Assembly (NCBI RefSeq): GCF_964332355.1
Contig: NZ_OZ201293.1
Coordinates: 1,178,001-1,242,000, forward strand
Reading direction: 5' to 3'
Length of the DNA stretch: 64,000 nucleotides
From: Imbroritus primus
Lineage (GTDB): Bacteria; Pseudomonadota; Gammaproteobacteria; Burkholderiales; Burkholderiaceae
The stretch's first letter is position 1, and each line of letters begins with the position of its first letter. Shown in pieces: positions 15,241 to 23,961 of the stretch. The translations under genes were made by a program, and so were the position numbers. Below the pieces are notes generated by a model. The model was given only the letters and a program-made list of their open reading frames with translations. It was not told the DNA's origin and made no database searches.

Positions 15241-15812
15241 GCGACCCCCTGAATCCATGCTGCCGCCGGATCCCGACGAATCAACTTTCCATTCCGCTCG
15301 GCATAGGTAAGCTTTGCCCGCGCGGACTTCTTGGCCAGGATGTCGGGCCGTTCCTGCTTGAGGCGCCGATACGACCGCTTGGCCTTCTGGCTTGCCGTCA
15401 TGGGCTTCGGCCGTGGTGCGTCCTTACCCGGGCCGAGCGCCCACAGTTTCGGTGCGTATCCCGATGGTGGACGCGGGCCATACCCCGGCACGTGGACTTC
15501 TCCTGCTGCGTGCTGCACCTGCAGCGCGGTCATGACGGCACGGCGGGATGCTCCGGTCATCTGGCTGATCTGGATCGAATCGAGGCCTGGGTTCGTGGCC
15601 AGCACGCGCTTGACGGCATCCCACGTCGGCGAGTAGCAGGGATATACGAATGCCTTGCGGGGGCCAAGCTTCAGGTACTGGGCGCGGGAGATGACAGACC
15701 GATACGTGCGACCAGGTAGAAGATGCAGCCATTCCTTCATGGGCAGGGGCGACTTCCACTGCCTGCGCAAAATGCGGTCCTCTGCCGGTGTGTAGGCGTT
15801 CCACGTCTTCAT
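15237..15812 (-). CDS. Phage protein with a Myb/homeodomain-like N-terminus
   Basis: 191 residues from the ATG at 15812 (MKTWNAYTPAEDRIL). The first 55 residues resemble a SANT/Myb-type helix-turn-helix: a Trp, an acidic ED, and GRTYRSVISRAQYLKLGPRK, as in phage proteins that bind DNA next to HNH or methylase genes. A second winged-helix-like stretch, DSIQISQMTGASRRAVMTALQVQHAAGEV, follows at about 75-105, and the C-terminus is basic. Probably a DNA-binding regulator. It starts inside the stop of the small membrane gene before it (ATGA) and its stop overlaps the methyltransferase start (GTGA). Confidence 0.7.
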   Translation of the reverse strand: MKTWNAYTPAEDRILRRQWKSPLPMKEWLHLLPGRTYRSVISRAQYLKLGPRKAFVYPCYSPTWDAVKRVLATNPGLDSIQISQMTGASRRAVMTALQVQHAAGEVHVPGYGPRPPSGYAPKLWALGPGKDAPRPKPMTASQKAKRSYRRLKQERPDILAKKSARAKLTYAERNGKLIRRDPAAAWIQGVA

Positions 15813-15928
15813 CGCCGCGGCCCCCGTGGCCCGAAGAACGCCAGCACGACGAAGACGAAGGCGATGCCGATGGCGCATGCCAGGATCTGCAGGTCGTGCT
15901 TGTCGAGGGAGTGCAGGAAATCAGCCAT
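15809..15928 (-). CDS. Small membrane protein (39 residues)
   Basis: MADFLHSLDKHDLQILACA leads into one clear membrane helix (IGIAFVFVVLAFF) and a basic GPRGPRR end, giving a probable cytoplasmic C-terminus by the positive-inside rule. The ATG at 15928 overlaps the end of the previous gene by 8 nt and its stop overlaps the next start (ATGA). That tight packing is the main evidence that it is translated. No family recognised. Confidence 0.6.
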   Translation of the reverse strand: MADFLHSLDKHDLQILACAIGIAFVFVVLAFFGPRGPRR

Positions 15929-16130
15929 TCGAACCTCCACGGAAGTTGCGGCGCCACCATCCGCGCACACGCTTGCATGCGTCCCACACCAGGAAGAGCA
16001 GGGTGGTGGCCACATACAGCAGGTGCTTGCGCATGACGATCAGGATCAGCAGCACCAGCACTGCTCCGGCGGCGATCCAGGTCGCCGGGTGCAAGAGCAG
16101 GCCGAAGTACCAGGGGAGGGCGTGCATCAC
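15921..16130 (-). CDS. Small membrane protein (69 residues)
   Basis: Two hydrophobic segments (about 17-34 and 36-48) and a strongly basic C-terminus (KRVRGWWRRNFRGG). A strong Shine-Dalgarno (AGGAGG, complement of 16135-16140) precedes the ATG, so the start is convincing. It is the first surviving gene of the minus-strand early chain; any upstream genes and promoter would have lain in the DNA apparently deleted at about 16.14 kb. Function unknown. Confidence 0.65.
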   Translation of the reverse strand: MMHALPWYFGLLLHPATWIAAGAVLVLLILIVMRKHLLYVATTLLFLVWDACKRVRGWWRRNFRGGSNG

Positions 16131-16151
16131 TGATCCTCCTGCACGGCTAAC

Positions 16152-19121
16152 GTGTTCTATGCGCCGCCGATCCGTGAGGTGCGCACTGAGGAAGAGGTAG
16201 GAGGCAAGGGCGGACCGACTCAGACGAACGTCACATATGCCTATTTCGGCACGTTCGCCATTTCACTGAGCGATAACGAGATCTCCGGTGTGCGCCGCAT
16301 CTGGGCGGACGGCAAGCTGGTGTACGACGTGAGCGATACCGCGGACAGTGCGGCACAGGCTGCCAGTTCGCTGTTCGCCAACTACATGCAGGTTTATACC
16401 GGCACCGAGACACAGATGCCGGACCCCACCATGGAGAGCGACCTCGGCGCGGGCAATGTGCCAGCCTATCGTGGGACAGCCTATGTGGTGTTTACCGATC
16501 TACCGCTGGCTAACTATGGCAACCGGCTGCCGCAGATGCAGTTCGAAGTCACGAACGGCGAATCTTCGAATACTGGCGACGAAGCGCTCATGCCTCAGTC
16601 GGTGGGGAACTGGTCGTTGGCCGGCGTCGGTCCGGTCCACGCTGATGGCAAGATCACGACCTACTGGGTGGGCGATGTCGCGTATTCTTCGCTGTCCGCG
16701 GCGCTGCTGGCGTTGCAGGCCAAGGTCGCGGCAGAAGAACCTCAGTACGGTGTGCCAGAGTACTTCCTGGGGTGGAGTACTGGCACGAATCCGGTCCCGA
16801 ATGTCTTCGAGGGTGGCGCGACGGTAGCCGACAATCCACAGTTCGTTTACTACCACTATGCATCAGCAACGCCGGAGGTCCTATCGAACGATCCGACGCC
16901 GGGCGACTTCCTGTATTGCAGTGTTCTCTCGGACGCCGGAGCGACGGTTTCCGATGGAAAGGTCTACTGGTTCAAGCTTTATCCGAACGAACTGTTTCAG
17001 CTGCGTCCCAACGAAGCGACTGGGAATCCATATCCTGAAGGGTTCGTTTTCTCCAACAGCTGTACAAACTATCCCGATGCAGGGGGCTATTTCCCCGTGG
17101 CGCTGCACACGAAAGTGCATTCGATCAAGGTGGAACGTACTCCGTCGTGCAGCCAGACCTGTGCCGTCGGAGATCCTCGTGACATTGGCATTGCCCAACT
17201 GCCGGACAATCCTTCATTCTGTATCAGTCGCGACGGCGTCATCTCGTTCAACGCGCGTGGTGATGTTGAAGCTGGATCATTCCTGCAACTGACCGACCTC
17301 ATTTACGAGGACGGCGTGCTGTTGACCAATGCACTCGGTCCAGTCCTCAGATCAACCGACCCACTCAATACCTCGGGTTACTGGACCGCAGCCGCAGCCG
17401 CAGCCGGTGTCCCTGGAACCTACCCTGTTGACTTCCCAATCGCGAAAAGTACCGCCTGCGTGGACTACCTGAGTGCTGACAGCCTCGCGCGTGGCACGGT
17501 ATATCTGAGCGACATCGTAAAGGACGTGTGTGAGCGGGCCGGGATGGTCGCGTCACAATTCGACGTGTCCGAACTGACCGACGTGGTGGATGGCTACGTG
17601 GTCGCCCGGCAGATGGCCGCCCGTGGCGCAATCGAGCCCTTGCAACGCGCCTACTATTTTGACGCGATCGAAAGCGGTGGAAAGATCAAGTTCCGCAAGC
17701 GTGGCCGACTTCCCGTGATCGACATCGAGGCTGACGATCTGGGCGCATCCGACAACGAGAAGCCCACCACGCTCGTGAGCACGACTCGCACTCAGGAAGC
17801 GGAACTGCCGGCGCGCATCAATGTGGCTTACATGGCCAAGGATGCCGATTACCAGACCGGAGCGCAGAGCGCGCTGCGCATGACCTGTGAAAGCCAACAG
17901 GTGATTGGTGTTGAGCTGCCGCTTGTGCTGTCCGACCAGAAGGCCGCCGAGGTCGCCAATGTGTTGATGTACACCGGCTGGGCATCGCGCAGCCAGCGCA
18001 CGTTCTCAACCACACGGAAATACGCGTTCTACGAGCCCACGGACGTGGTGCGTCTGCCACGTGACGGCATGCTCACGCCGGTGCGTCTGGTCGAAAAGAC
18101 CGAGGCGGGCGGGCGCATTGACTGGGTGGCCGAGGATGATGGCCCGAGTGTCTATGCTCCCAACGTCACCGCGGCGCCGGTCGCCGGCGGCCAGCTGATC
18201 CGCTTTGACGGTCCAACGATGGTCGAGCTGATGGACATCCCCATGTTGGTCGACGATACCAATGATCCGGGGTTCTACGCGGCAGCCGGCGGCTACCGGC
18301 CGGAATGGCGCGGCGGCCAGTTGTTCCGGAGCGCGGACGATGGGGCTACCTGGTCGGCGGTCGAGATCTTCAACACGCCGGCCACGATCGGCTACGCCTT
18401 GGATGTGCTAGGAACGTTCGCCGGTCAGAACACGGTCGACGAACTTAATTCCGTGCAGGTGACCCTGTATCGTGGTGAGCTGACCAGCGTGACGCGCGAG
18501 CAGATGCTGGCCGGCGCGAACACGGCGTTGCTGGGCGATGAGCTGATCCAGTTCCGCACCGCATCGTTGGTTTCAGGCCTCACGTACCGTCTCAGCGGCC
18601 TGCTGCGCGCCCGGCGCGGCACCGAGCAGCACATGGGTACGCACGCGATCAATGAGCGGTTCGTGCTGCTCAGCCCGACCACCACCCACCGCATTGCCCA
18701 ACTGAGCAGCCAGATCGGCCAGCCTGCGGCATACAAGGCGGTGACGCTCGGACAGCCGCTCTCCAGCGCCATGCAGGACGACTTCACCAACACGGCGGCC
18801 GGCCTCAAGCCGCTGGCGCCCCTGCGCCTGGCCGTGATTCCGCTCGGCGATGGCACGCATCGCGCACGCTGGGAGCGTCGCACGCGCTTCTCCGCGGAAT
18901 GGCGCGATGGTGTCGACGCACCGCTCGGGGAGGCGATCGAGCGCTACGAGGTCGAGGTACGGTCGGGTGAGGACGTGCTGCGGGTGCTGGCTGTCGCGGC
19001 TCCTTCGCCTGGCGAATGGCCGTCCGTCGATCTTGCAGGCCTTGCCGCCGGCAACACCGTCACCGTGTACCAGATGTCCGAAATCGTGGGCCGGGGCTTC
19101 CCGGCTACCTTTACCGTTTAG
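16152..19121 (+). pseudogene. Phage tail hub/tip protein, 5' end deleted
   Basis: 989 codons, open and well preserved, but the start of the family is absent. The product begins FYAPPIREVRTEEEVGGKGG and TYAYFGTFAISLSDNEISGVRRIWADGKLVYD, which in siphophage tail hub proteins (gpJ-like, with a Rcc01698-like C-terminal part) is preceded, as I recall, by some 70-100 residues with a glycine-rich N-terminus. An in-frame stop at 16131-16133 and the lack of a Shine-Dalgarno before the GTG at 16152 show that the gene lost its beginning. The C-terminal part has GLTYRLSGLLRARRGTEQHMGTHAINERFVLL, typical of the family. In a phage it would join the tail tube to the fibre. Confidence 0.8.
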
Positions 19122-19129
19122 GAAATCCC

Positions 19130-20779
19130 ATGTCCGACAGCACATCACTGCTTGACCTCATCAGCGAGGCCCAGGCAGGTAAAGCCACGACCGCGAATGA
19201 CCTGTTTGACGCGGCATCACCAGCCATGCTGTACGCGCGGCGCGCCTCCGCAACAGGAGGCCTTACCTGGGGGTATTACGGCGGCCGGGTGGCCAGCACA
19301 CTGATTTCCAACGGGACAGTGACACTCACCGCCAGCGCGACCAACTACATCGTTGCGGATCTGTCGACCGGCGCTGTGTCGGTCGCGACGACAACCACGA
19401 ACTGGGACGATGACGCGACTTATCGGCGGCTCTACAAAGTCATTACCGGCTCGGCCACAGTCACGTCCTACGAGGACCACCGAGAAGCGGCCGGTGGCAG
19501 CGGTGGCGGCGGAACGTTCACTGGTGGGGCACTGACAGCTGCGCTGGATGAGGCCAAGGGCGCAAACATCGCCTCGGCCGCCACGACCAATATCGGTGCA
19601 GCGACTGGCAACCTGGTGCACGTCACCGGCACGACGACCATCACGGCACTCGGCACGGTGCAGGCTGGCACCCGTCGAGTCGTGGTATTCGATGGCATCT
19701 TGACCCTGACGCACAATGCCACGTCGCTGATCCTGCCGACAAGTGCCAATATCACCACCGCGGCGGGTGACGTGGCGATCTTCGTCTCCGAAGGCAGCGG
19801 TAACTGGCGCTGCGCCGTGTATCAGCGGGCCAATGGCACCGCGCTGGCCAGTTCTGGCGGCGGACTGACGAACTGGACCGATGGTGTCAACGCATCAGGC
19901 GTGAATGCCTCGATTCCGGTCACGTCCCTGACAGCGACAAATGCGGCGACCAACGTCGACGCAGCCTTGGTGCCGAAAGGTGCTGGTGCCTTGGTCGCCC
20001 AGGTGGCGGACAACACAACGGCCGGCGGATCGAAGCGCGGCAACTTTTCGACAGACCTGCAACGATCCCGTACCGACAAGGACAGCGTGGCGCTCGGCGC
20101 ATATTGCTTCATCGGCGGCGGCCAGAACAATGCTGCGTACACGTCCTATGGCGTGATCTGCGGCGGCGTCTCTAACCGGATCTGGTATGGCGTCGGCAAT
20201 GCGGTGCTCGGCGGCGAGGCGAACATCGCGGAGAACTCCGGCGGCTACGCAGCGGTCGGTGGCGGCCGGAACAATACGGCTGATGGCGCGTATTCCTCGA
20301 TCCTGGGCGGTTATTACGGGAGCGTGCGAGGCATCTACGGTGCACAGGCGCATGCGTCTGGCCGCTACGCAGCCAATGGCGATGCGCAGCGACGGCGATT
20401 TGTGCTGCGCCGCGCGTCTGCCAGTGCCTCGGCAACCGAATTGACGGCCGACGGCGCTGCAGCAGGCACGACAAACCAGGTTGTACTGCCCAACACCAGC
20501 GCATTCCACTTCACCATCCGCGTCGTGGCTCGCAGTAGCGCGGATGAAGCGGCCTACCTCATCACTGGATTGATCAAGCGTGGCGCAAGCGCTGGTACGA
20601 CGGCGCTCGTCGGAACGCCGACCGTCACGGTTGTTGCAGAGAGCACTGGCGCTGCGTCATGGGATGTAGCAGCTGTCGCGGATACGTCAAATGGATGCCT
20701 TCGTGTTGATGCGATGGGTGCCGCCTCGACAAACATCAAATGGGTCGCAGATGTTGAGACCGTCGAGGTCGTCGGGTAA
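19130..20779 (+). CDS. Phage tail fibre / tip protein with YadA-like head repeats
   Basis: 549 residues. The N-terminal part (to about 165) would bind the tail tip; a Ser/Gly-rich linker is near 160. The middle (about 305-440) carries repeats such as FIGGGQNNAAYTSYGVICGG, AVLGGEANIAENSGGYAAVGGG and NNTADGAYSSILGGYYG, the left-handed roll pattern seen in trimeric autotransporter heads and phage fibres. A beta-rich C-terminal domain follows, perhaps for receptor binding. It starts 8 nt after the tail hub stop and ends before a strong terminator. Confidence 0.8.
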   Translation: MSDSTSLLDLISEAQAGKATTANDLFDAASPAMLYARRASATGGLTWGYYGGRVASTLISNGTVTLTASATNYIVADLSTGAVSVATTTTNWDDDATYRRLYKVITGSATVTSYEDHREAAGGSGGGGTFTGGALTAALDEAKGANIASAATTNIGAATGNLVHVTGTTTITALGTVQAGTRRVVVFDGILTLTHNATSLILPTSANITTAAGDVAIFVSEGSGNWRCAVYQRANGTALASSGGGLTNWTDGVNASGVNASIPVTSLTATNAATNVDAALVPKGAGALVAQVADNTTAGGSKRGNFSTDLQRSRTDKDSVALGAYCFIGGGQNNAAYTSYGVICGGVSNRIWYGVGNAVLGGEANIAENSGGYAAVGGGRNNTADGAYSSILGGYYGSVRGIYGAQAHASGRYAANGDAQRRRFVLRRASASASATELTADGAAAGTTNQVVLPNTSAFHFTIRVVARSSADEAAYLITGLIKRGASAGTTALVGTPTVTVVAESTGAASWDVAAVADTSNGCLRVDAMGAASTNIKWVADVETVEVVG

Positions 20780-20798
20780 CGCAACCGCTTTCAGTTTC

Positions 20799-20825
20799 AG
20801 CCGCCATCGGGCGGCTTTCTTTTTG
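20799..20825 (+). terminator. Rho-independent terminator after the tail fibre gene
   Basis: AGCCGCC (20799-20805), loop ATCG, GGCGGCT (20810-20816), then TTCTTTTT. It separates the tail module from the lysis module. Confidence 0.85.
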
Positions 20826-20854
20826 CCCTGACGGGCGCATTCTCCGGGGTCCAT

Positions 20855-21049
20855 ATGACAGAGCCACCGATAACCCTCACAGAGCGAGAACTGGCCATTG
20901 CAAAGCAGGCTGCCCGCATAGCAGTCGAGGAAATTAGCAATGAGTTCTACATGCAGGTCGGGAAAACGCTGATCCAAAAGGTGTTGATCTGGGTTGGTAT
21001 CGCAGCGGTCGCGTTTGCTACAGGCAAGGGCTGGATCATTCCTAAGTGA
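20855..21049 (+). CDS. Small phage membrane protein ahead of the holin
   Basis: 64 residues: an amphipathic N-terminus (LTERELAIAKQAARIAVEEIS) and one membrane helix (VLIWVGIAAVAFATGKGW). It is 7 nt upstream of the putative holin gene and probably belongs to the lysis cassette, perhaps as a second holin or antiholin. That role is inferred from position and size. Confidence 0.65.
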   Translation: MTEPPITLTERELAIAKQAARIAVEEISNEFYMQVGKTLIQKVLIWVGIAAVAFATGKGWIIPK

Positions 21050-21056
21050 GGTTCGT

Positions 21057-21296
21057 ATGAAGCTGATCGAGAACGCCAAGGCTGTCGCCCTGAAAGGCTT
21101 TTCGCCTTGGTTGATGCTACTTGCCGTGGTCCTGAGCGGATTGGAGGTGGTGCTCCCACTGTATGAGGCAGCGTTCCCTAAGGGAATGTTTGCGGGGCTG
21201 TCCATGGCTGTGACTGGCGGCGCGTATGTGGCGCGGTTCATCGCGCAAGACGGCCTGCATAAGAAAGAGGAGCCTGCCGATGAACAGCAAAACTAA
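21057..21296 (+). CDS. Putative phage holin
   Basis: 79 residues from the ATG at 21057. Two hydrophobic segments (about 15-38, FSPWLMLLAVVLSGLEVVLP, and 45-65, GMFAGLSMAVTGGAYVARF) and a charged C-terminus (HKKEEPADEQQ) give a class II holin layout. Holins permeabilise or depolarise the inner membrane at a set time to trigger lysis. The 3' end overlaps the endolysin start by 17 nt. Confidence 0.75.
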   Translation: MKLIENAKAVALKGFSPWLMLLAVVLSGLEVVLPLYEAAFPKGMFAGLSMAVTGGAYVARFIAQDGLHKKEEPADEQQN

Positions 21297-21732
21297 GGCT
21301 GGATGGATAGGTATCGCTGTGGCCATCGTCGGGACATTCGAAGGCCTGCGCACTGTCGCGTATCGTGATCCGGTTGGTATTCCTACGATCTGCTTCGGGG
21401 AGACCAAGGGCGTCAAGATGGGCGACCGCGCTACCCTGGCCGAATGCGAAGCCATGCTTGCCGATTCCCTCCAGATCGCCAATCGCCAGGTAAGCCAGTG
21501 CACTGATGTGCCGCTGAATGACAAGCAGCGTGCGGCGTTGGTCAGCTTCACATACAACGTCGGTGGTGCGGCTTACTGTACCAGCACATTGGTGCGTAAG
21601 TTGAACGCTGGCCAGTACGGTGCGGTGTGCGGCGAGCTGGCGAAATGGAAGTACGCCAAGGGCATACCACTCCCAGGCCTTGCCCGCCGCCGTGCTGCTG
21701 AGTGTGATCTGTTCATGGGGAGAGTGACATGA
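21280..21732 (+). CDS. SAR endolysin, glycoside hydrolase family 24
   Basis: 150 residues. A weakly hydrophobic N-terminal segment (residues 7-19, AGWIGIAVAIVGT) without a cleavage site indicates a signal-arrest-release endolysin. The catalytic triad of T4/P21-type lysozymes is visible as Glu21-x8-Asp30-x5-Thr36 in FEGLRTVAYRDPVGIPT. It cleaves the glycan strands of peptidoglycan. Extra cysteines (CFGET, QCTD, AAYCTS, AVCGE) could form regulatory disulphides. It starts within the holin gene and its stop overlaps the Rz start. Confidence 0.92.
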   Translation: MNSKTKAGWIGIAVAIVGTFEGLRTVAYRDPVGIPTICFGETKGVKMGDRATLAECEAMLADSLQIANRQVSQCTDVPLNDKQRAALVSFTYNVGGAAYCTSTLVRKLNAGQYGAVCGELAKWKYAKGIPLPGLARRRAAECDLFMGRVT

Positions 21733-22106
21733 ACTGGCTTCTTGGCTGGAAAGGCTATGCAGCCGTGGCCATCGCGGCGGGCCTGTTCGCTGGCTGGGCG
21801 GCGTGGCAGTGGCAAGCCAATGCCTACGAGCGGCAGATTGCCACGATCAACGAAGAGCAGGCCAGAGCAGACCTCTCCGCCGCACAGCAGGAAATCATCG
21901 GTCTGCGCCAGGATACCGCCAACATCAACCAGAAGGCCACGGAACTGCTGGGCATCCAATCCACGCTCGGCGGCCAGATCGCGGCCATTCGGAAGGACAT
22001 GAAAAATGCGAAGCCTTTACCTCCTGATTGCCGCCCTGATGATTTCCGGGTGCGCAAGCTCTCCGATGCAGTCGCCGCGGCCAAGCAGGCCGCCGCCACT
22101 CGATAG
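21729..22106 (+). CDS. Rz-like inner-membrane spanin
   Basis: 125 residues: an N-terminal membrane helix (residues 9-27), then a long periplasmic coiled coil (about 32-100, ERQIATINEEQARADLSAAQQE) and a C-terminal helix. It pairs with the Rz1 lipoprotein to fuse inner and outer membranes in the last step of lysis. The start overlaps the endolysin stop (ATGA) and the Rz1 gene begins inside it in another frame, the classic embedded spanin arrangement. Confidence 0.9.
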   Translation: MNWLLGWKGYAAVAIAAGLFAGWAAWQWQANAYERQIATINEEQARADLSAAQQEIIGLRQDTANINQKATELLGIQSTLGGQIAAIRKDMKNAKPLPPDCRPDDFRVRKLSDAVAAAKQAAATR

Positions 22107-22251
22107 TGCGCTGGCAGCTCCCTGCGTGGTGCCGGACGCGCCGGAGGCTGCTGACTATGACGTGTGGCAGGACTGGATTGCTAAGGTGCTGGGCGCGCTT
22201 GGTGATTGTGCGGCAAGGCACAGAAAAGTTGTGGAGGCGTGGCCGAAGTAG
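22006..22251 (+). CDS. Rz1-like outer-membrane spanin lipoprotein
   Basis: 81 residues. The signal peptide ends in the lipobox MISGC with Cys16 as the lipidated residue; a short proline-rich stretch (PRPSRPPPL) follows, as in Rz1. It begins inside the Rz gene in a different frame and runs 145 nt beyond it, so it is an embedded/extended spanin. Outer-membrane partner of the Rz protein. Confidence 0.88.
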   Translation: MRSLYLLIAALMISGCASSPMQSPRPSRPPPLDSALAAPCVVPDAPEAADYDVWQDWIAKVLGALGDCAARHRKVVEAWPK

Positions 22252-22309
22252 GCAGAGAGCTGGTGCCGTTAGTTTAATATTGGCAGTGAGGCCAAGACTA
22301 GGAGACGGC

Positions 22310-22609
22310 ATGTCTGTGTACGATGCACTCGAACTTCCGCCATGTGACATGCGCGTTCGCGCTGTAGTTGCGGCCACCTATTTGCAGGCACACGGATTCA
22401 CGGAGGATCAACTCCGAGCGCTTCACCATCTGAAAGGCGAGACTTTCGTCAAGTTCTTGGAGTATTTTTCGCGAGAGCGAACGAAGGAGGCTCAGTTGAA
22501 GAATGCACAGTACACAACCCGGGTGATCTTTATTGCAGAACGCCACGCGGCAAATGAAGCAACGTTTGATGAATTGGTAGCCGAGGCATTGGAACGCTGG
22601 CCGCTGTAG
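22310..22609 (+). CDS. Phage accessory protein, unknown
   Basis: 99 residues with a good Shine-Dalgarno (GGAGA, 7 nt before the ATG). Predicted mostly helical: AATYLQAHGFTEDQLRALHHLKGETFVKFLEYFSRERTKE. Its base composition is clearly lower in GC than the neighbouring genes, as often seen in accessory 'moron' genes. The stop shares a base with the start of the next small ORF (TAGTG). Not recognised. Confidence 0.65.
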   Translation: MSVYDALELPPCDMRVRAVVAATYLQAHGFTEDQLRALHHLKGETFVKFLEYFSRERTKEAQLKNAQYTTRVIFIAERHAANEATFDELVAEALERWPL

Positions 22610-22773
22610 TGAGTACTTGTGCCGAATTGGCAGAGCTGACGCGAGCGGGAAAACTGGCTGAAGAGGCTGACGCCGCCCGAATCGCCGGCCAGGCCTTCGA
22701 GCGCTCCTACGACGCGCTGACCGTCCAGGAGAACGCTCGGAGAGGCATGGTATTCTCCCCATCTACCCCCTAA
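22609..22773 (+). CDS. Small ORF (54 codons) coupled to the gene before it
   Basis: Starts with GTG at 22609, sharing one base with the preceding TAG, and ends with TAA at 22773. The product is helical and charged (CAELAELTRAGKLAEEADAARIAGQAFERS). Coupling and composition suggest translation, but no family is recognised and the start is not ATG. Confidence 0.4.
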   Translation: MSTCAELAELTRAGKLAEEADAARIAGQAFERSYDALTVQENARRGMVFSPSTP

Positions 22774-22809
22774 GTTCGTGGGGAATCAGCGAATCAAGGA
22801 TCACGCGGT

Positions 22810-23682
22810 TTGGTAAGACGGGTAACAAGGCCGGAGTTCGACGATAGTTTGCTGTACGAGTATCCCCAGCATCTGCGGGACGCCATCAGCGATTTGCCGG
22901 CCGCGCCGGGGGTCTATGTCTTCCATGGTGAAGACGGCGACTTGCCCTTGTACATCGGGAAGAGCGTCAATCTGCGTTCCCGCGTCCTGGCCCACCTGCG
23001 CACCGTCGATGAAGCCCGCATGCTGCGGCAGACGGTAAGGATCAGCCACCAGCGCACCGCGGGCGAGATCGGGGCCTTGTTGCTCGAGGCCACGATGATC
23101 AAGCAGCAGTTCCCCCTCCTGAATCAGCGGCTGCGGCGCACGCGGCAACTGTGCTCCCTAAGGATCGATAGTCGCGGGCGGCCAGAGGTTGTCTATTCGA
23201 AGGACATCGACTTCGCTACCACGCCCGATCTGTTTGGCTTGTTCGGCAGCCGGACGTCTGCGCTGAATAGCCTGCGCGCCCTGGCCGATGAGAACCAGCT
23301 TTGTTACGGCGTGCTTGGGTTGGAGAGGCTGACCAAAGGGCGGGGCTGCTTCCGCTCGATGTTGCGGCAATGCCTTGGTGCCTGTGGTGGCGAGGAGTCG
23401 CTGGAGGCCCATCATGCACGCCTCATGGTGGCGCTGGAGCGCTTGCGAGTCCAGTGCTGGCCGCACGTGGGCGCCGTGGGCCTGGTGGAGCGCTTCGAGG
23501 GGCAGCCTGGCCCCATGACCCAGATTCATGTTGTCCGCAATTGGTGCTACCTGGGCAGCGCTGGCAGCGTGGAGGAAGCCGCGGCGTTGACCAACGTCGC
23601 AAGCGGATTCGATGCAGACGGCTACAAAATCCTCTGTGGGCCGATGCTGGCGAATGCAGCGGAGATTGTCAGTCTGAGTTGA
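22810..23682 (+). CDS. cho: Cho-type excinuclease (UvrC-like GIY-YIG endonuclease)
   Basis: 290 residues. The N-terminus (MVRRVTRPEF, then YEYPQHLRDAI) aligns with E. coli Cho, which supports the TTG start at 22810. The GIY-YIG nuclease domain covers about 30-115: GVYVFHGEDGDLPLYIGKSVNLRSR and the catalytic Glu in GEIGALLLEA. The C-terminal half has the UvrC-like CFRSMLRQCLGACGGEES. Cho makes the 3' incision near bulky lesions, after UvrA-UvrB loading, where UvrC cannot. It is cargo in this prophage; I see no LexA box upstream, although E. coli cho is SOS-regulated. Confidence 0.9.
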   Translation: MVRRVTRPEFDDSLLYEYPQHLRDAISDLPAAPGVYVFHGEDGDLPLYIGKSVNLRSRVLAHLRTVDEARMLRQTVRISHQRTAGEIGALLLEATMIKQQFPLLNQRLRRTRQLCSLRIDSRGRPEVVYSKDIDFATTPDLFGLFGSRTSALNSLRALADENQLCYGVLGLERLTKGRGCFRSMLRQCLGACGGEESLEAHHARLMVALERLRVQCWPHVGAVGLVERFEGQPGPMTQIHVVRNWCYLGSAGSVEEAAALTNVASGFDADGYKILCGPMLANAAEIVSLS

Positions 23683-23712
23683 CTGACTGAGGCGTCTGGC
23701 ATGTCTACGGGC

Positions 23713-23738
23713 AAAAAAAAGCCGCACTCAGGTGCGGC
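23713..23738 (-). terminator. Rho-independent terminator, minus strand
   Basis: GCCGCAC (23721-23727), loop TCAG, GTGCGGC (23732-23738). On the minus strand it ends in eight T (complement of 23713-23720). It would stop the transcript coming leftward from the SRAP operon before it runs into cho. There is no T-tract in the plus direction. Confidence 0.75.
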
Positions 23739-23816
23739 CCAACCTTGGCAATCTAGCCACAGAGATGTGCGTCAAAATTAACGTTTGCCAAAATTGGTGT
23801 CAAGCAAGCGCGGCAA

Positions 23817-23853
23817 CGATAATGATTGTGCTTTCGTTTTCCCTGGGTAGAAT
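23817..23853 (+). promoter_or_regulatory. Candidate promoter with an overlapping Fur half-site
   Basis: TTGTGC (23826-23831) and TAGAAT (23848-23853), 16 nt apart, could drive the small gene at 23962. CGATAATGATT (23817-23827) equals the left half of the tonB Fur box and overlaps the -35, but the right half is missing. In the remainder of 23683-23961 I see only the terminator above. Confidence 0.3.
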
Positions 23854-23961
23854 GAAGGCAAGTGCTGTTCAGCACACCCACCCCAAGCTTGAGGTGTGAC
23901 ACCCGCGGTCTGACAATCTGCTGACTTCAAGAATGGCGCACGCAAAACTATTGGAGTAGCT

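Noticed and set aside
20187..20340. Glycine-rich repeats in the tail fibre gene taken as a possible DNA repeat or CRISPR
   Set aside because: The repeats are degenerate at the DNA level and are protein-level head-domain repeats. No CRISPR array is seen anywhere in the window.
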